From an uncultured Eubacteriales bacterium (GTDB lineage Bacteria > Bacillota > Clostridia > Oscillospirales > Oscillospiraceae): a DNA stretch of 6,273 nucleotides. The notes beneath the pieces were generated by a model. That model worked only from the letters and a program-made list of their open reading frames with translations. It ran no database searches and was not told the DNA's origin. Positions 1 to 5,605 of this stretch are shown one piece after another. Positions within the stretch are counted from its first letter, which is position 1. The number at the start of each line of letters is the position of its first letter. The DNA lies in contig CABSAB010000094.1 of assembly GCA_902475515.1 (NCBI GenBank), forward strand, positions 1-6,273, in the 5' to 3' direction. The translations under genes were made by a program, and so were the position numbers.

Positions 1-878
1 CGCCGGCGGCAGCCCCGGCATCCACTGCCGTGGCCTCCAAAAAGACAGCTGCGCCGACCCCTGTGGCAAACCCCTATGTGGCGCCGGAAATTTCCCCGGC
101 AAAGTTCCACCGGGACAAGGCTGTGGGGGAAAATGGCGTACTGGTGGATGTGTCTGCGGTCAGCGAGGGCTATGTGGCGGTGTCCGCCCAGTCGGATTCC
201 AAATTGAAATTCCAGGTGGTCTTTGGAGACCATATCTATAACTATGATCTCCCAAACGATGGGACCGAGAGCATTTTTTCCCTGCAAAGCGGCGATGGGA
301 CCTATTGCCTTCGGGTGATGGAAAATGTCATGGATACCAAGTATATCGAGCTGTTTTCCACGGAGGCGGAGGTGAAGCTGCTGGATGAATTCCAGCCCTT
401 CCTGCGGGCCAATCAATATGCGGATTTCCGGGCGGATTCCGACTGCGTGAAAAAGGCGGCGGAACTTGCGAAGTCCGCGTCCACTCCGGTGGAGGTGGCC
501 CAAAATATCTTTGCCTATATCTGCGAGACGGTCACATACGATAAGCAAAAGGCCAAGACGGTCCAAAGCGGCTATATTCCTGTGCCCGATGAGACCATGG
601 CAGAGGGAAAGGGCATCTGCTTTGACTATGCGTCCCTGGCAGCCAGCATGCTCCGGAGCCAGGGGATCCCCACCAAGATCATCTTCGGCTATGTGGCCCC
701 GGGGGATCTGTACCATGCGTGGAATATGTTTTATACCGAGGAGACCGGCTGGATCCTGGTGGAATACCAGGTCAAGGGCGGCGAGTGGAACCGGATAGAC
801 TGCACCTTTGCGGCCAATGGCGCGGACCCAGAGACCATCGGCGACGGGACCAGCTATACGGATGTATATGTGTATTAA
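1..878 (+). CDS. Transglutaminase-like domain protein, 5'-truncated by window edge
   Basis: This is a papain-fold transglutaminase-core protein, probably exported. The frame is open to the window edge. The first GTG at 30 has no ribosome binding site and sits in an Ala/Pro-rich stretch that reads like a linker, so the true start and any signal peptide or membrane anchor lie upstream. Counting from GTG-30, residues about 20-115 look beta-rich with no family I recognise, and residues about 140-265 form the transglutaminase core. The expected triad is present: Cys197 in GKGICFDYA, His229 in YHAWN and Asp257 in RIDC. The family includes protein cross-linking enzymes and also cysteine peptidases or amidases, so the reaction cannot be told from sequence. 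The stop lies 16 bases before the platform-protein gene, so it is probably in the same operon. A role in processing, cross-linking or anchoring pilus or cell-wall protein is inference only. The domain call is firm; the function is open. Confidence 0.85.
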   Translation, partial: PAAAPASTAVASKKTAAPTPVANPYVAPEISPAKFHRDKAVGENGVLVDVSAVSEGYVAVSAQSDSKLKFQVVFGDHIYNYDLPNDGTESIFSLQSGDGTYCLRVMENVMDTKYIELFSTEAEVKLLDEFQPFLRANQYADFRADSDCVKKAAELAKSASTPVEVAQNIFAYICETVTYDKQKAKTVQSGYIPVPDETMAEGKGICFDYASLAASMLRSQGIPTKIIFGYVAPGDLYHAWNMFYTEETGWILVEYQVKGGEWNRIDCTFAANGADPETIGDGTSYTDVYVY

Positions 879-894
879 AAGGCGGTGGCGGCGT

Positions 895-1941
895 ATGAGT
901 AAGAAAACCATCAGCGCGCTGGGAATCAGCGCATTTTGTGAAAGCATGACCATGATGCTCCGGGCGGGGATCCAGACGGATGAGGCTGTTTCCCTGCTGC
1001 TGGAGGATCAGGAGGCCGGCGGCGTGCTCTCTGAGGCCCTGCAGAACGTCCATGCGCAGCTGGAGACCGGCGCGTGTATGTCCGAGGCCCTGGGCGAGAC
1101 GGATGTATTTCCGGCATATTTTACCCGTATGGTGGCCCTGGGCGAGGCAAACGGTCAGATGGAGGAGACCTTTTCCCACCTATCTGCATACTATGCCCAG
1201 CAGCACACCATCTCCCAGAAGCTCAAGGGGCTGGTGCGCTATCCCACGGCTATGCTGGTGATCATCGTGGCAGTGCTGGCCGTGATGCTCACAAAGGTCC
1301 TGCCGGTGTTTTCCGACGTATATACCAGCATGACCGGAAGCATTTCGGGTTCCTCCTACGGCTATGTCCGCGCGGCCTATGTGCTGTGCGATGTGGCACT
1401 GGGTGTCATGCTGGTCCTGGCGGTCCTGGCGATCCTGTGCCAGATCCTGTGGCAGTTCCCCAAGGGGAAGGCAGCGCTCCAGCGGCTGCTGGAAAAATTC
1501 CCGGTGACGGCGAATATGATGGCCACCATGGGCCTGTACCGCTTTTTTATGTCTCTTCAGATCCTGCTGTCGGCGGGTGCATCTCAGGACACGGCGGTGG
1601 AGGAGAGCATGAAGGTGGTAAGCTGCGCCCCGGTGGAAAAGAAGCTCCGCTCCTGCCTGGCCCGGATGGAAGAGGGCGAGGGCATCGCTCAGGCTGCCTA
1701 TCAGGCGCGGCTTCTGGAGCCGGTCTATGGCCGGATGCTCCTGGCTGGCGCCCGCAGCGGCGATCTGGACGGGGTCGTGACAAGGATTGGCTCCCTGCTG
1801 GAGGAGACCATGCTCCAGCAGGTGGAAAATATGGTCTCCGTGCTGGACCCTGTGCTTTCGGGCACCATGATGGTCACGGTGGGATTTACCCTGCTGGGCG
1901 TCATGCTGCCGCTGATCGGCATGATGAACTCCATTGGATGA
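895..1941 (+). CDS. pilC: Type IV pilus / type II secretion inner-membrane platform protein (PilC/GspF family)
   Basis: This is a polytopic membrane protein that forms the platform on which pilin subunits are assembled and with which the cytoplasmic ATPases work. The 348 residues show two T2SSF domains, about residues 10-115 and 200-315. Each carries the family signature: PAYFTRMVALGEANGQ (73-88) and a weaker copy, YGRMLLAGARSGDL (278-291). Membrane helices are predicted at about 116-140, 162-184 and 318-342, the usual three-helix layout. It is shorter than typical PilC (about 400 residues) because the extra N-terminal segment is missing, as in many Firmicutes versions. ATG-895 is chosen because family similarity begins there and a purine-rich AAAAGGCGGTGG precedes it; the in-frame ATG at 808 lies deep inside the preceding gene. 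It is followed 9 bases later by the first small membrane protein. The symbol is by family; gspF or comGB would be alternatives. Confidence 0.9.
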   Translation: MSKKTISALGISAFCESMTMMLRAGIQTDEAVSLLLEDQEAGGVLSEALQNVHAQLETGACMSEALGETDVFPAYFTRMVALGEANGQMEETFSHLSAYYAQQHTISQKLKGLVRYPTAMLVIIVAVLAVMLTKVLPVFSDVYTSMTGSISGSSYGYVRAAYVLCDVALGVMLVLAVLAILCQILWQFPKGKAALQRLLEKFPVTANMMATMGLYRFFMSLQILLSAGASQDTAVEESMKVVSCAPVEKKLRSCLARMEEGEGIAQAAYQARLLEPVYGRMLLAGARSGDLDGVVTRIGSLLEETMLQQVENMVSVLDPVLSGTMMVTVGFTLLGVMLPLIGMMNSIG

Positions 1942-1950
1942 GGTGACGGG

Positions 1951-2271
1951 ATGTATTTCGACACAAAGCGGCATGTTCTGCGGTGGATCATGCCTTTGCT
2001 CCTGGTGCTTCTGCTGGCACTGGGGGTGAAGCTGTTCCTGGTGGACCGTCCGGCCCGGCAGGTGCAGGAGGAGACCGCCTATGCCATTGCGGAGACCATC
2101 CGGGAGCGGGCACGGCAGTGCTTCGCGGTGGAGGGTGTGTATCCCGAGAGCCTGGATTATTTGATCGAGAACTACGGCCTTCGTATCAATACCACGGATT
2201 ATTATGTGGTCTACGAGGTCTTTGCGGCCAATCTGCCCCCGGATATCCGGGTGGCGAAAAAGGAAGGGTAG
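1951..2271 (+). CDS. Small pilin-like membrane protein (106 aa), uncharacterised
   Basis: I do not recognise a named family. The protein has a short basic N-terminus (KRHVLR), one hydrophobic helix at about residues 12-31, then an amphipathic charged helix and a small domain. That domain contains VYPESLDYLIENYGL and a Tyr-rich strand (DYYVVYEV), a pattern like the globular part of small pseudopilins. It lacks a Gly/Phe prepilin cleavage site and the Glu at +5, so it may be a membrane-anchored accessory (minor pilin or alignment-type) protein and not a processed pilin. The start is supported by GAGGTGA at 1940-1946, which overlaps the stop of the platform gene, so translation is probably coupled. 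Position between the platform gene and further pilin-like genes supports a role in pilus assembly. That role is inferred from context. Confidence 0.75.
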   Translation: MYFDTKRHVLRWIMPLLLVLLLALGVKLFLVDRPARQVQEETAYAIAETIRERARQCFAVEGVYPESLDYLIENYGLRINTTDYYVVYEVFAANLPPDIRVAKKEG

Positions 2272-2280
2272 GGAGCACGC

Positions 2281-2754
2281 ATGAAAAAGCAACGCTCTGA
2301 TATGACCGGCTTTTGTACCCTGGGTATCTATGCGCTGCTGCTGGCAGGGGCGCTGCTGCTGGTGCTGTTCGGCGCGGGGATCTATCAGAAGACTGTCGCC
2401 AGCCGGGAGGAGAATGAAGCCAGCCGCGCGGTGCTGTCCTACCTGTCCATGACGTTGCGAAACCACGACCATCAGCGGGCTGCCGTTGTGGAGCCCGGTC
2501 CTGAGGGAGACATGCTGGTGCTGACGGATCAGGTGGGAGATTCCGCCTATGTGACCCGCATCTATTTGCTGGATGGGGAACTGGTGGAGGAATTCTCCCG
2601 GGCCGGGACCGAGCCGGGCCAGGGAGAGCTGCAGAAGATCGGTGCCTGCAAAACATTTTCCATTGAACAGCTTGGCGACCGGAATCTGCGGTTCCATCTG
2701 GAGGATGGCAGCGTCCTGATGCACCTTCGCAGCGGATCGGGGGAGAGCCAATGA
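2281..2754 (+). CDS. Pilin-like single-pass membrane protein (157 aa), possibly DUF4860-type
   Basis: The protein has a polar N-terminus ending in MTG, then a hydrophobic helix at about residues 10-34 (FCTLGIYALLLAGALLLVLF). A charged helical segment (REENEASRAVLSYLSMTLRNHD) and a beta-rich C-terminal domain follow. The Gly10-Phe11 junction resembles a prepilin peptidase site, but the Glu normally at +5 is Gly, as tolerated in some minor pseudopilins such as GspK-type proteins. The layout is what one expects of a minor pseudopilin. I recall a Firmicutes family of unknown function (DUF4860) with this look, but have not verified it. The ribosome binding site GGGAG (2271-2275) starts at the last base of the previous stop codon. 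The stop overlaps the next start in ATGA, indicating coupled translation. Confidence 0.78.
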   Translation: MKKQRSDMTGFCTLGIYALLLAGALLLVLFGAGIYQKTVASREENEASRAVLSYLSMTLRNHDHQRAAVVEPGPEGDMLVLTDQVGDSAYVTRIYLLDGELVEEFSRAGTEPGQGELQKIGACKTFSIEQLGDRNLRFHLEDGSVLMHLRSGSGESQ

Positions 2755-3188
2755 AGAAGCCAACACGCATAGCGTTTTATGTAGAGACCCTGCTGCTCAT
2801 CGGCGCGCTGGTGGCGGTGGCGGTGATCCTGGTCCGGTGTTTCGGGGTTGCGGAACAGACCCGCGTCCGGGCCCAGGAGCTTACCAATGCGGTCCATCTG
2901 GCCCGCAACGCGGCGGAGGCCGCGGCCGGCGCGGAGGATTCCGAAGCCCTGGGACGCCTCCTGACGGAGAAGACGGTCACACCCAGTGAAACGGGGTTGT
3001 TTCTGACTTATAACGCAGAACTTGCGCCGGATCCCTCCGGAGAGTTTTTGCTGGAGATCATCTGGGACAAAGCCCCTTCGCCGGGGTGTGGCCTGGTGAA
3101 CTATACCATCAGCGTGGAACATATCGGGAAAGGCTATGAGGTCTACAGTATGAAGACCGCGGTATACTTAGGGGAGGGGACACAATGA
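2751..3188 (+). CDS. Minor pseudopilin-like protein (145 aa)
   Basis: A short basic leader (MKKPTR) is followed by AFYVETLLLIGALVAVAVIL. This aligns with the classical pseudopilin start FxLVETLLALAI, including the Glu-Thr pair at +5/+6. The residue that should be Gly-1 is Ile, so cleavage by prepilin peptidase is doubtful. After the helix (about 9-30) comes a long amphipathic helix rich in Ala and Glu (about 34-65) and a beta-rich C-terminus ending in YEVYSMKTAVYL. The order is like GspI/PilV minor pseudopilins. It starts inside the previous gene's stop (ATGA) with GGGGGAGAG (2739-2746) just upstream, and it ends with the same 4-base overlap into the next gene. Expected location: inner membrane, entering the pilus tip or initiation complex. 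The family assignment is by pattern, not by a search. Confidence 0.78.
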   Translation: MKKPTRIAFYVETLLLIGALVAVAVILVRCFGVAEQTRVRAQELTNAVHLARNAAEAAAGAEDSEALGRLLTEKTVTPSETGLFLTYNAELAPDPSGEFLLEIIWDKAPSPGCGLVNYTISVEHIGKGYEVYSMKTAVYLGEGTQ

Positions 3189-3586
3189 AACAGAAACCCA
3201 CTAAGCTTGGCGGCCTTGCCATACTGCTGTTGGTGATCGCCATCAGCCTTGTGACTCTGGGTGTTTTGACCTTCTCCACGGCCCAGGCGGACCTGCGGCT
3301 GGCAGAGCGCTATGGTGAGACCACCGCGCAGCAGTATCAGCGGGAAATAGCTGGTCAGACGTTCCTTTTGGAGGTCCGGCAGGCACTGGATGCCGGCGGG
3401 ACCATCGGGGACCTTCCGGATGTGACGCAAAACGGCGATACCTATGAAAAGACTTTTACGGTAGGAAATGCAGCCCTGTGTGTGGGCCTCCGGGAGGATG
3501 GCCGGGGCGGCTATGAAGTTGTCCGCTGGGAGACACAGGCCCAGTGGTCCCCGCAGGAACGAACAAACAATTTGTGGGGTGGCTAG
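3185..3586 (+). CDS. Minor pseudopilin-like protein (133 aa), GspK/PilX-like N-terminus
   Basis: A basic leader MKQKPTKLGG is followed by a hydrophobic helix at about residues 11-32 (LAILLLVIAISLVTLGVLTF) and then a polar, charged helix (TAQADLRLAERYGETTAQQY). The Gly-Gly just before the helix could serve as a prepilin peptidase site, but no Glu occurs at +5. GspK- and PilX-type minor pilins also differ there or tolerate its loss. The C-terminal part (about 75-120) is beta-rich with a YEVVRWETQAQW end that parallels the ends of the neighbouring pilin-like proteins. The start overlaps the previous stop (ATGA) and is preceded by GGGGAGGGG (3171-3179). The stop overlaps the strong ribosome binding site of pilT. 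Function in pilus assembly is inferred from context and N-terminal pattern. Confidence 0.75.
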   Translation: MKQKPTKLGGLAILLLVIAISLVTLGVLTFSTAQADLRLAERYGETTAQQYQREIAGQTFLLEVRQALDAGGTIGDLPDVTQNGDTYEKTFTVGNAALCVGLREDGRGGYEVVRWETQAQWSPQERTNNLWGG

Positions 3587-3590
3587 GAGG
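3585..3590 (+). promoter_or_regulatory. Consensus Shine-Dalgarno of pilT
   Basis: A perfect AGGAGG lies 8 bases before ATG-3599 and overlaps the TAG stop of the preceding gene. It is the best ribosome binding site in the operon and fixes the pilT start. Confidence 0.85.
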
Positions 3591-3598
3591 ATTTTACT

Positions 3599-4660
3599 AT
3601 GACAATTCAGGAAATCATTGAAAAAGCAGTTGTGAGCAACGCCTCGGATATCTTCCTGGTGGCTGGCCTGCCGCTGACCCTCAAGTGCGGCGGTACCCAG
3701 CGGCGGGACGATTCGGAGATGCTCATGCCTGACGATACCCGGCGGATCATTGAGGAGATCTACGCCATCAGCGGCCGGAATCCGGACCGGTGTCTCCAGG
3801 AGGGCGCTGACGACGACTTCTCCTTCTCCATGTCCCAGTGGGGCCGCTTCCGGGTGAATGTGTTCCATCAGCGGGGCAGTCTTGCGGCGGTGATCCGGGT
3901 GATCCGGTTCGGTCTGCCGGACCCCATGCAGCTGGGCATCCCCGAGGAGGTGCTGAGCCTGGCGGATAACAAGAACGGTTTGGTGCTGATCACCGGTGCC
4001 GCCGGCATGGGAAAATCCACCACCCTGGCCTGCATCATTGACCGCATCAACAAGAATCGGGACGGCCATATCATCACAATGGAGGACCCCATCGAGTATG
4101 TCCACCGCCACGGCAAGTCCATTGTCTCCCAGCGGGAGATCCCTCTGGATTCACCGGACTATCTCACAGCATTGCGTTCTGCCCTCCGGGAGAGCCCAGA
4201 TGTGATTTTGCTCGGCGAGATGCGGGACTATGCTACTGTTTCTGCGGCCATGACTGCGGCGGAGACCGGCGTTCTGATGCTCAGCACCCTGCACACGGTC
4301 TCTGCGGCCAATACCATCAACCGTATTCTGGACGTGTTCCCGGCGGGTCAGCAGCAGCAGGTGAAAATCCAGCTGGCCCAGACCCTGCGGGGCATTGTCT
4401 GCCAGCAGCTGGTGCCCACGGAGGATGGCCGATTGGTGCCTGCCTTTGAGATCATGAAGGTGAATCCCGCCATTCAGAATATGATCCGGGACGATAAGCT
4501 CCATCAGCTGGATTCGGCCATCCAGGCCGGCGGTGCGGCGGGAATGTGCACCATGGATCAGAGCCTCCTGAAGCTCTACCAGCAGGGGACCATCAACAGG
4601 AACACTGTGCTCTCCAGCTGCATCCACTACGAAAATATGGCCAAGCGTGTAACCGGCTGA
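3599..4660 (+). CDS. pilT: Type IV pilus twitching/retraction ATPase, PilT family
   Basis: This is a cytoplasmic hexameric secretion ATPase of the PilT/VirB11 superfamily, which in this family powers pilus retraction. The 353 residues match usual PilT length. An N-terminal PAS-like domain (about 1-110) leads to the ATPase core: Walker A GAAGMGKST at 133-141, Asp box MEDPIEY at 161-167, Walker B DVILLGEMRD at 201-210 with Glu207, and His box TLHT at 230-233 within an NTINRILDVFP context. GEMRD and the absence of the tetracysteine zinc site and large N-terminal domain point to PilT and not PilB/GspE. The Walker A loop reads GAAGMGKS where most PilTs have GPTGSGKS; the catalytic Lys and Ser are kept. 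It is the last gene of the operon and is followed 8 bases later by an intrinsic terminator. With no PilB in the window, a role as the only motor cannot be excluded, but similarity favours retraction. Confidence 0.93.
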   Translation: MTIQEIIEKAVVSNASDIFLVAGLPLTLKCGGTQRRDDSEMLMPDDTRRIIEEIYAISGRNPDRCLQEGADDDFSFSMSQWGRFRVNVFHQRGSLAAVIRVIRFGLPDPMQLGIPEEVLSLADNKNGLVLITGAAGMGKSTTLACIIDRINKNRDGHIITMEDPIEYVHRHGKSIVSQREIPLDSPDYLTALRSALRESPDVILLGEMRDYATVSAAMTAAETGVLMLSTLHTVSAANTINRILDVFPAGQQQQVKIQLAQTLRGIVCQQLVPTEDGRLVPAFEIMKVNPAIQNMIRDDKLHQLDSAIQAGGAAGMCTMDQSLLKLYQQGTINRNTVLSSCIHYENMAKRVTG

Positions 4661-4668
4661 TCATACAA

Positions 4669-4706
4669 ACAGGCCCACTGCAGAGCTTGCGGTGGGCCTG
4701 TGTTTT
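4669..4706 (+). terminator. Rho-independent terminator of the pilus operon
   Basis: Arms ACAGGCCCACTGC (4669-4681) and GCGGTGGGCCTGT (4689-4701) pair over 13 bases with one T-G wobble and a 7-base loop. GTTTT follows. It begins 8 bases after the pilT stop, so it closes the operon. The T-run is short. Confidence 0.85.
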
Positions 4707-4716
4707 GGTGATCGCC

Positions 4717-4745
4717 TTGATTATTTCCCGGGGATGGGGTACAAT
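4717..4745 (+). promoter_or_regulatory. Sigma-A-type promoter for the CoaX-family gene
   Basis: TTGATT (4717-4722) and TACAAT (4740-4745) are separated by exactly 17 bases, close to the TTGACA/TATAAT consensus. The expected transcript start is near 4752, giving a leader of about 25 bases. It sits directly after the pilus-operon terminator, so the downstream gene is its own transcription unit. Confidence 0.8.
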
Positions 4746-4762
4746 AGAGCAAATGATCCGAA

Positions 4763-4768
4763 AGGAAG
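4763..4768 (+). promoter_or_regulatory. Ribosome binding site deciding the CoaX-family start
   Basis: AGGAAG lies 8 bases before ATG-4777. The reading frame stays open upstream to 4546 through the pilT end, terminator and promoter, so this site is what places the real start at 4777. Confidence 0.8.
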
Positions 4769-4776
4769 CGGCAGCT

Positions 4777-5547
4777 ATGATTTTGGCGCTCAGCATCGAG
4801 AATACCCATCTGGTCATGGGGTGTTTTTCCGGCGAAACCCTCCTGTTCACCTCCCGCATGGCCACGGACCGGAATAAGACCGGGAACGAATATACCATTG
4901 CCTTCAAGAGCATTCTGGAGCTCCACGGGGTGGACCGCAAGGAAATCCGGGGCAGCATCATTTCATCGGTGGTTCCGGCCCTGCGCAGCGAGATCAAGGG
5001 GGCGCTGCATCTGCTTTTGGAGCAGGAACCGTTGGTGGTGGGCCCCGGCGTCAAGACCGGACTGAATATCCTGATGGATAACCCTGCCACCCTGGGCACC
5101 GACCTGGTGGGCAATGCCGTAGCTGCGGCGGCAGAATATCCGGCCCCGCTGATCGTCATTGACATGAATACCGCCACTACCATGCTGGCGCTGGATGGGC
5201 AGAAGCGCTTTGTAGGCTCTGTGATCGCTCCCGGTGTGGCCCTTTCTGTGACAGCCTTGGCCGCTGCCTGTGACCAGCTGCCCTGTGTTTCCATTGAAGC
5301 ACCCAAGGAGGTCATTGAGAAGGACACGGTGGATTCCATGCGCTCCGGCGCTGTCTTTGGCGCCGCCTCCATGCTGGATGGGATGATCGCCCGGATGGAA
5401 CAGCAGCTGGGAAGCTCCTGCACGGTCCTTGCCACCGGTCCCCATGCGGCCACCATCGTGCCCCACTGCACCCGGCAGATCACAGTGGATGAGCATTTGC
5501 TTCTCAAGGGCCTTAAGCGTATCTATGACCGCAATCAGCGGAAGTAA
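4777..5547 (+). CDS. coaX: Type III pantothenate kinase (CoaX) family protein with altered active-site residues
   Basis: CoaX phosphorylates pantothenate in the first step of coenzyme A synthesis and belongs to the ASKHA fold. The 256 residues match the family length. Recognisable landmarks are ENTHLVMG (8-15), SSVVP (63-67), VVGPGVKTGL (87-96), DNPATLGTD (101-109), DMNTATT (129-135), IAPG (150-153) and the C-terminal LLLKGLKRIYDRN. Asp109 of the GxD motif, the probable catalytic base, is kept. Several usual residues are changed: the first-motif Asp is Ser6 and its Gly is Glu8; the Arg after GxD is Leu110; DxGTATT has Asn131 for Gly; GGxIxPG has Ser148 for the second Gly; ATGG reads ATGP with Pro222. 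The Arg-to-Leu change may be shared by a Firmicutes subgroup, from memory. The protein may therefore be a divergent or inactive paralogue. It has its own promoter, and terminators lie on both sides. Family membership is sure; kinase activity is not. Confidence 0.85.
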   Translation: MILALSIENTHLVMGCFSGETLLFTSRMATDRNKTGNEYTIAFKSILELHGVDRKEIRGSIISSVVPALRSEIKGALHLLLEQEPLVVGPGVKTGLNILMDNPATLGTDLVGNAVAAAAEYPAPLIVIDMNTATTMLALDGQKRFVGSVIAPGVALSVTALAAACDQLPCVSIEAPKEVIEKDTVDSMRSGAVFGAASMLDGMIARMEQQLGSSCTVLATGPHAATIVPHCTRQITVDEHLLLKGLKRIYDRNQRK

Positions 5548-5557
5548 GCAGAATCAT

Positions 5558-5605
5558 AAACGCCCCGGACACGGCCTGTCACCTGTGTCCGGGGCGTTTT
5601 TCGTT
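5558..5605 (+). terminator. Strong hairpin terminator between convergent genes
   Basis: AAACGCCCCGGACAC (5558-5572) pairs perfectly with GTGTCCGGGGCGTTT (5585-5599) over 15 bases with a 12-base loop. A T-rich tail, TTTTTCGTTTT in the 5597-5607 stretch, follows on the + strand. It terminates the CoaX-family gene. Read on the - strand, the same hairpin lies just after the dnaK stop with a weaker tail (TTTATGATT), so it may serve both genes. Confidence 0.9.

Noticed and set aside
30..32. GTG as a true start of the transglutaminase-like gene
   Set aside because: The frame remains open to the window edge with the same Ala/Pro-rich composition, and no ribosome binding site precedes it.
808..894. 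Earlier in-frame ATG for the platform protein
   Set aside because: It lies inside the transglutaminase-like gene, adds Arg-rich sequence unlike the family, and lacks a ribosome binding site.
1074..1946. 290-codon + strand frame, Gly/Pro-rich
   Set aside because: It is an out-of-frame shadow of the platform protein gene, whose two T2SSF domains are clear.
1180..2766. Long open frame of 528 codons on the - strand
   Set aside because: It is rich in Gln, His and Arg, has no recognisable domain, and lies antisense to four genes with good start sites and protein features; GC-rich codon bias explains it.
3143..4111. 322-codon - strand frame opposite the 3185 gene and pilT
   Set aside because: The opposite strand carries PilT with all ATPase motifs; this frame has no domain and no ribosome binding site evidence.
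4546..4776. Upstream extension of the CoaX-family frame to an ATG at 4546
   Set aside because: It overlaps the end of pilT out of frame and crosses a terminator and promoter; family length and the AGGAAG site support ATG-4777.
4593..5507. 304-codon - strand frame opposite the CoaX-family gene
   Set aside because: Ser/Arg/Met-rich translation typical of an antisense shadow; it also runs through the promoter and terminator region.
5558..5599. Perfect inverted repeat considered as a mobile-element or attachment end
   Set aside because: It has the form and position of an intrinsic terminator between convergent genes, with a T-run and no flanking duplication or transposase.
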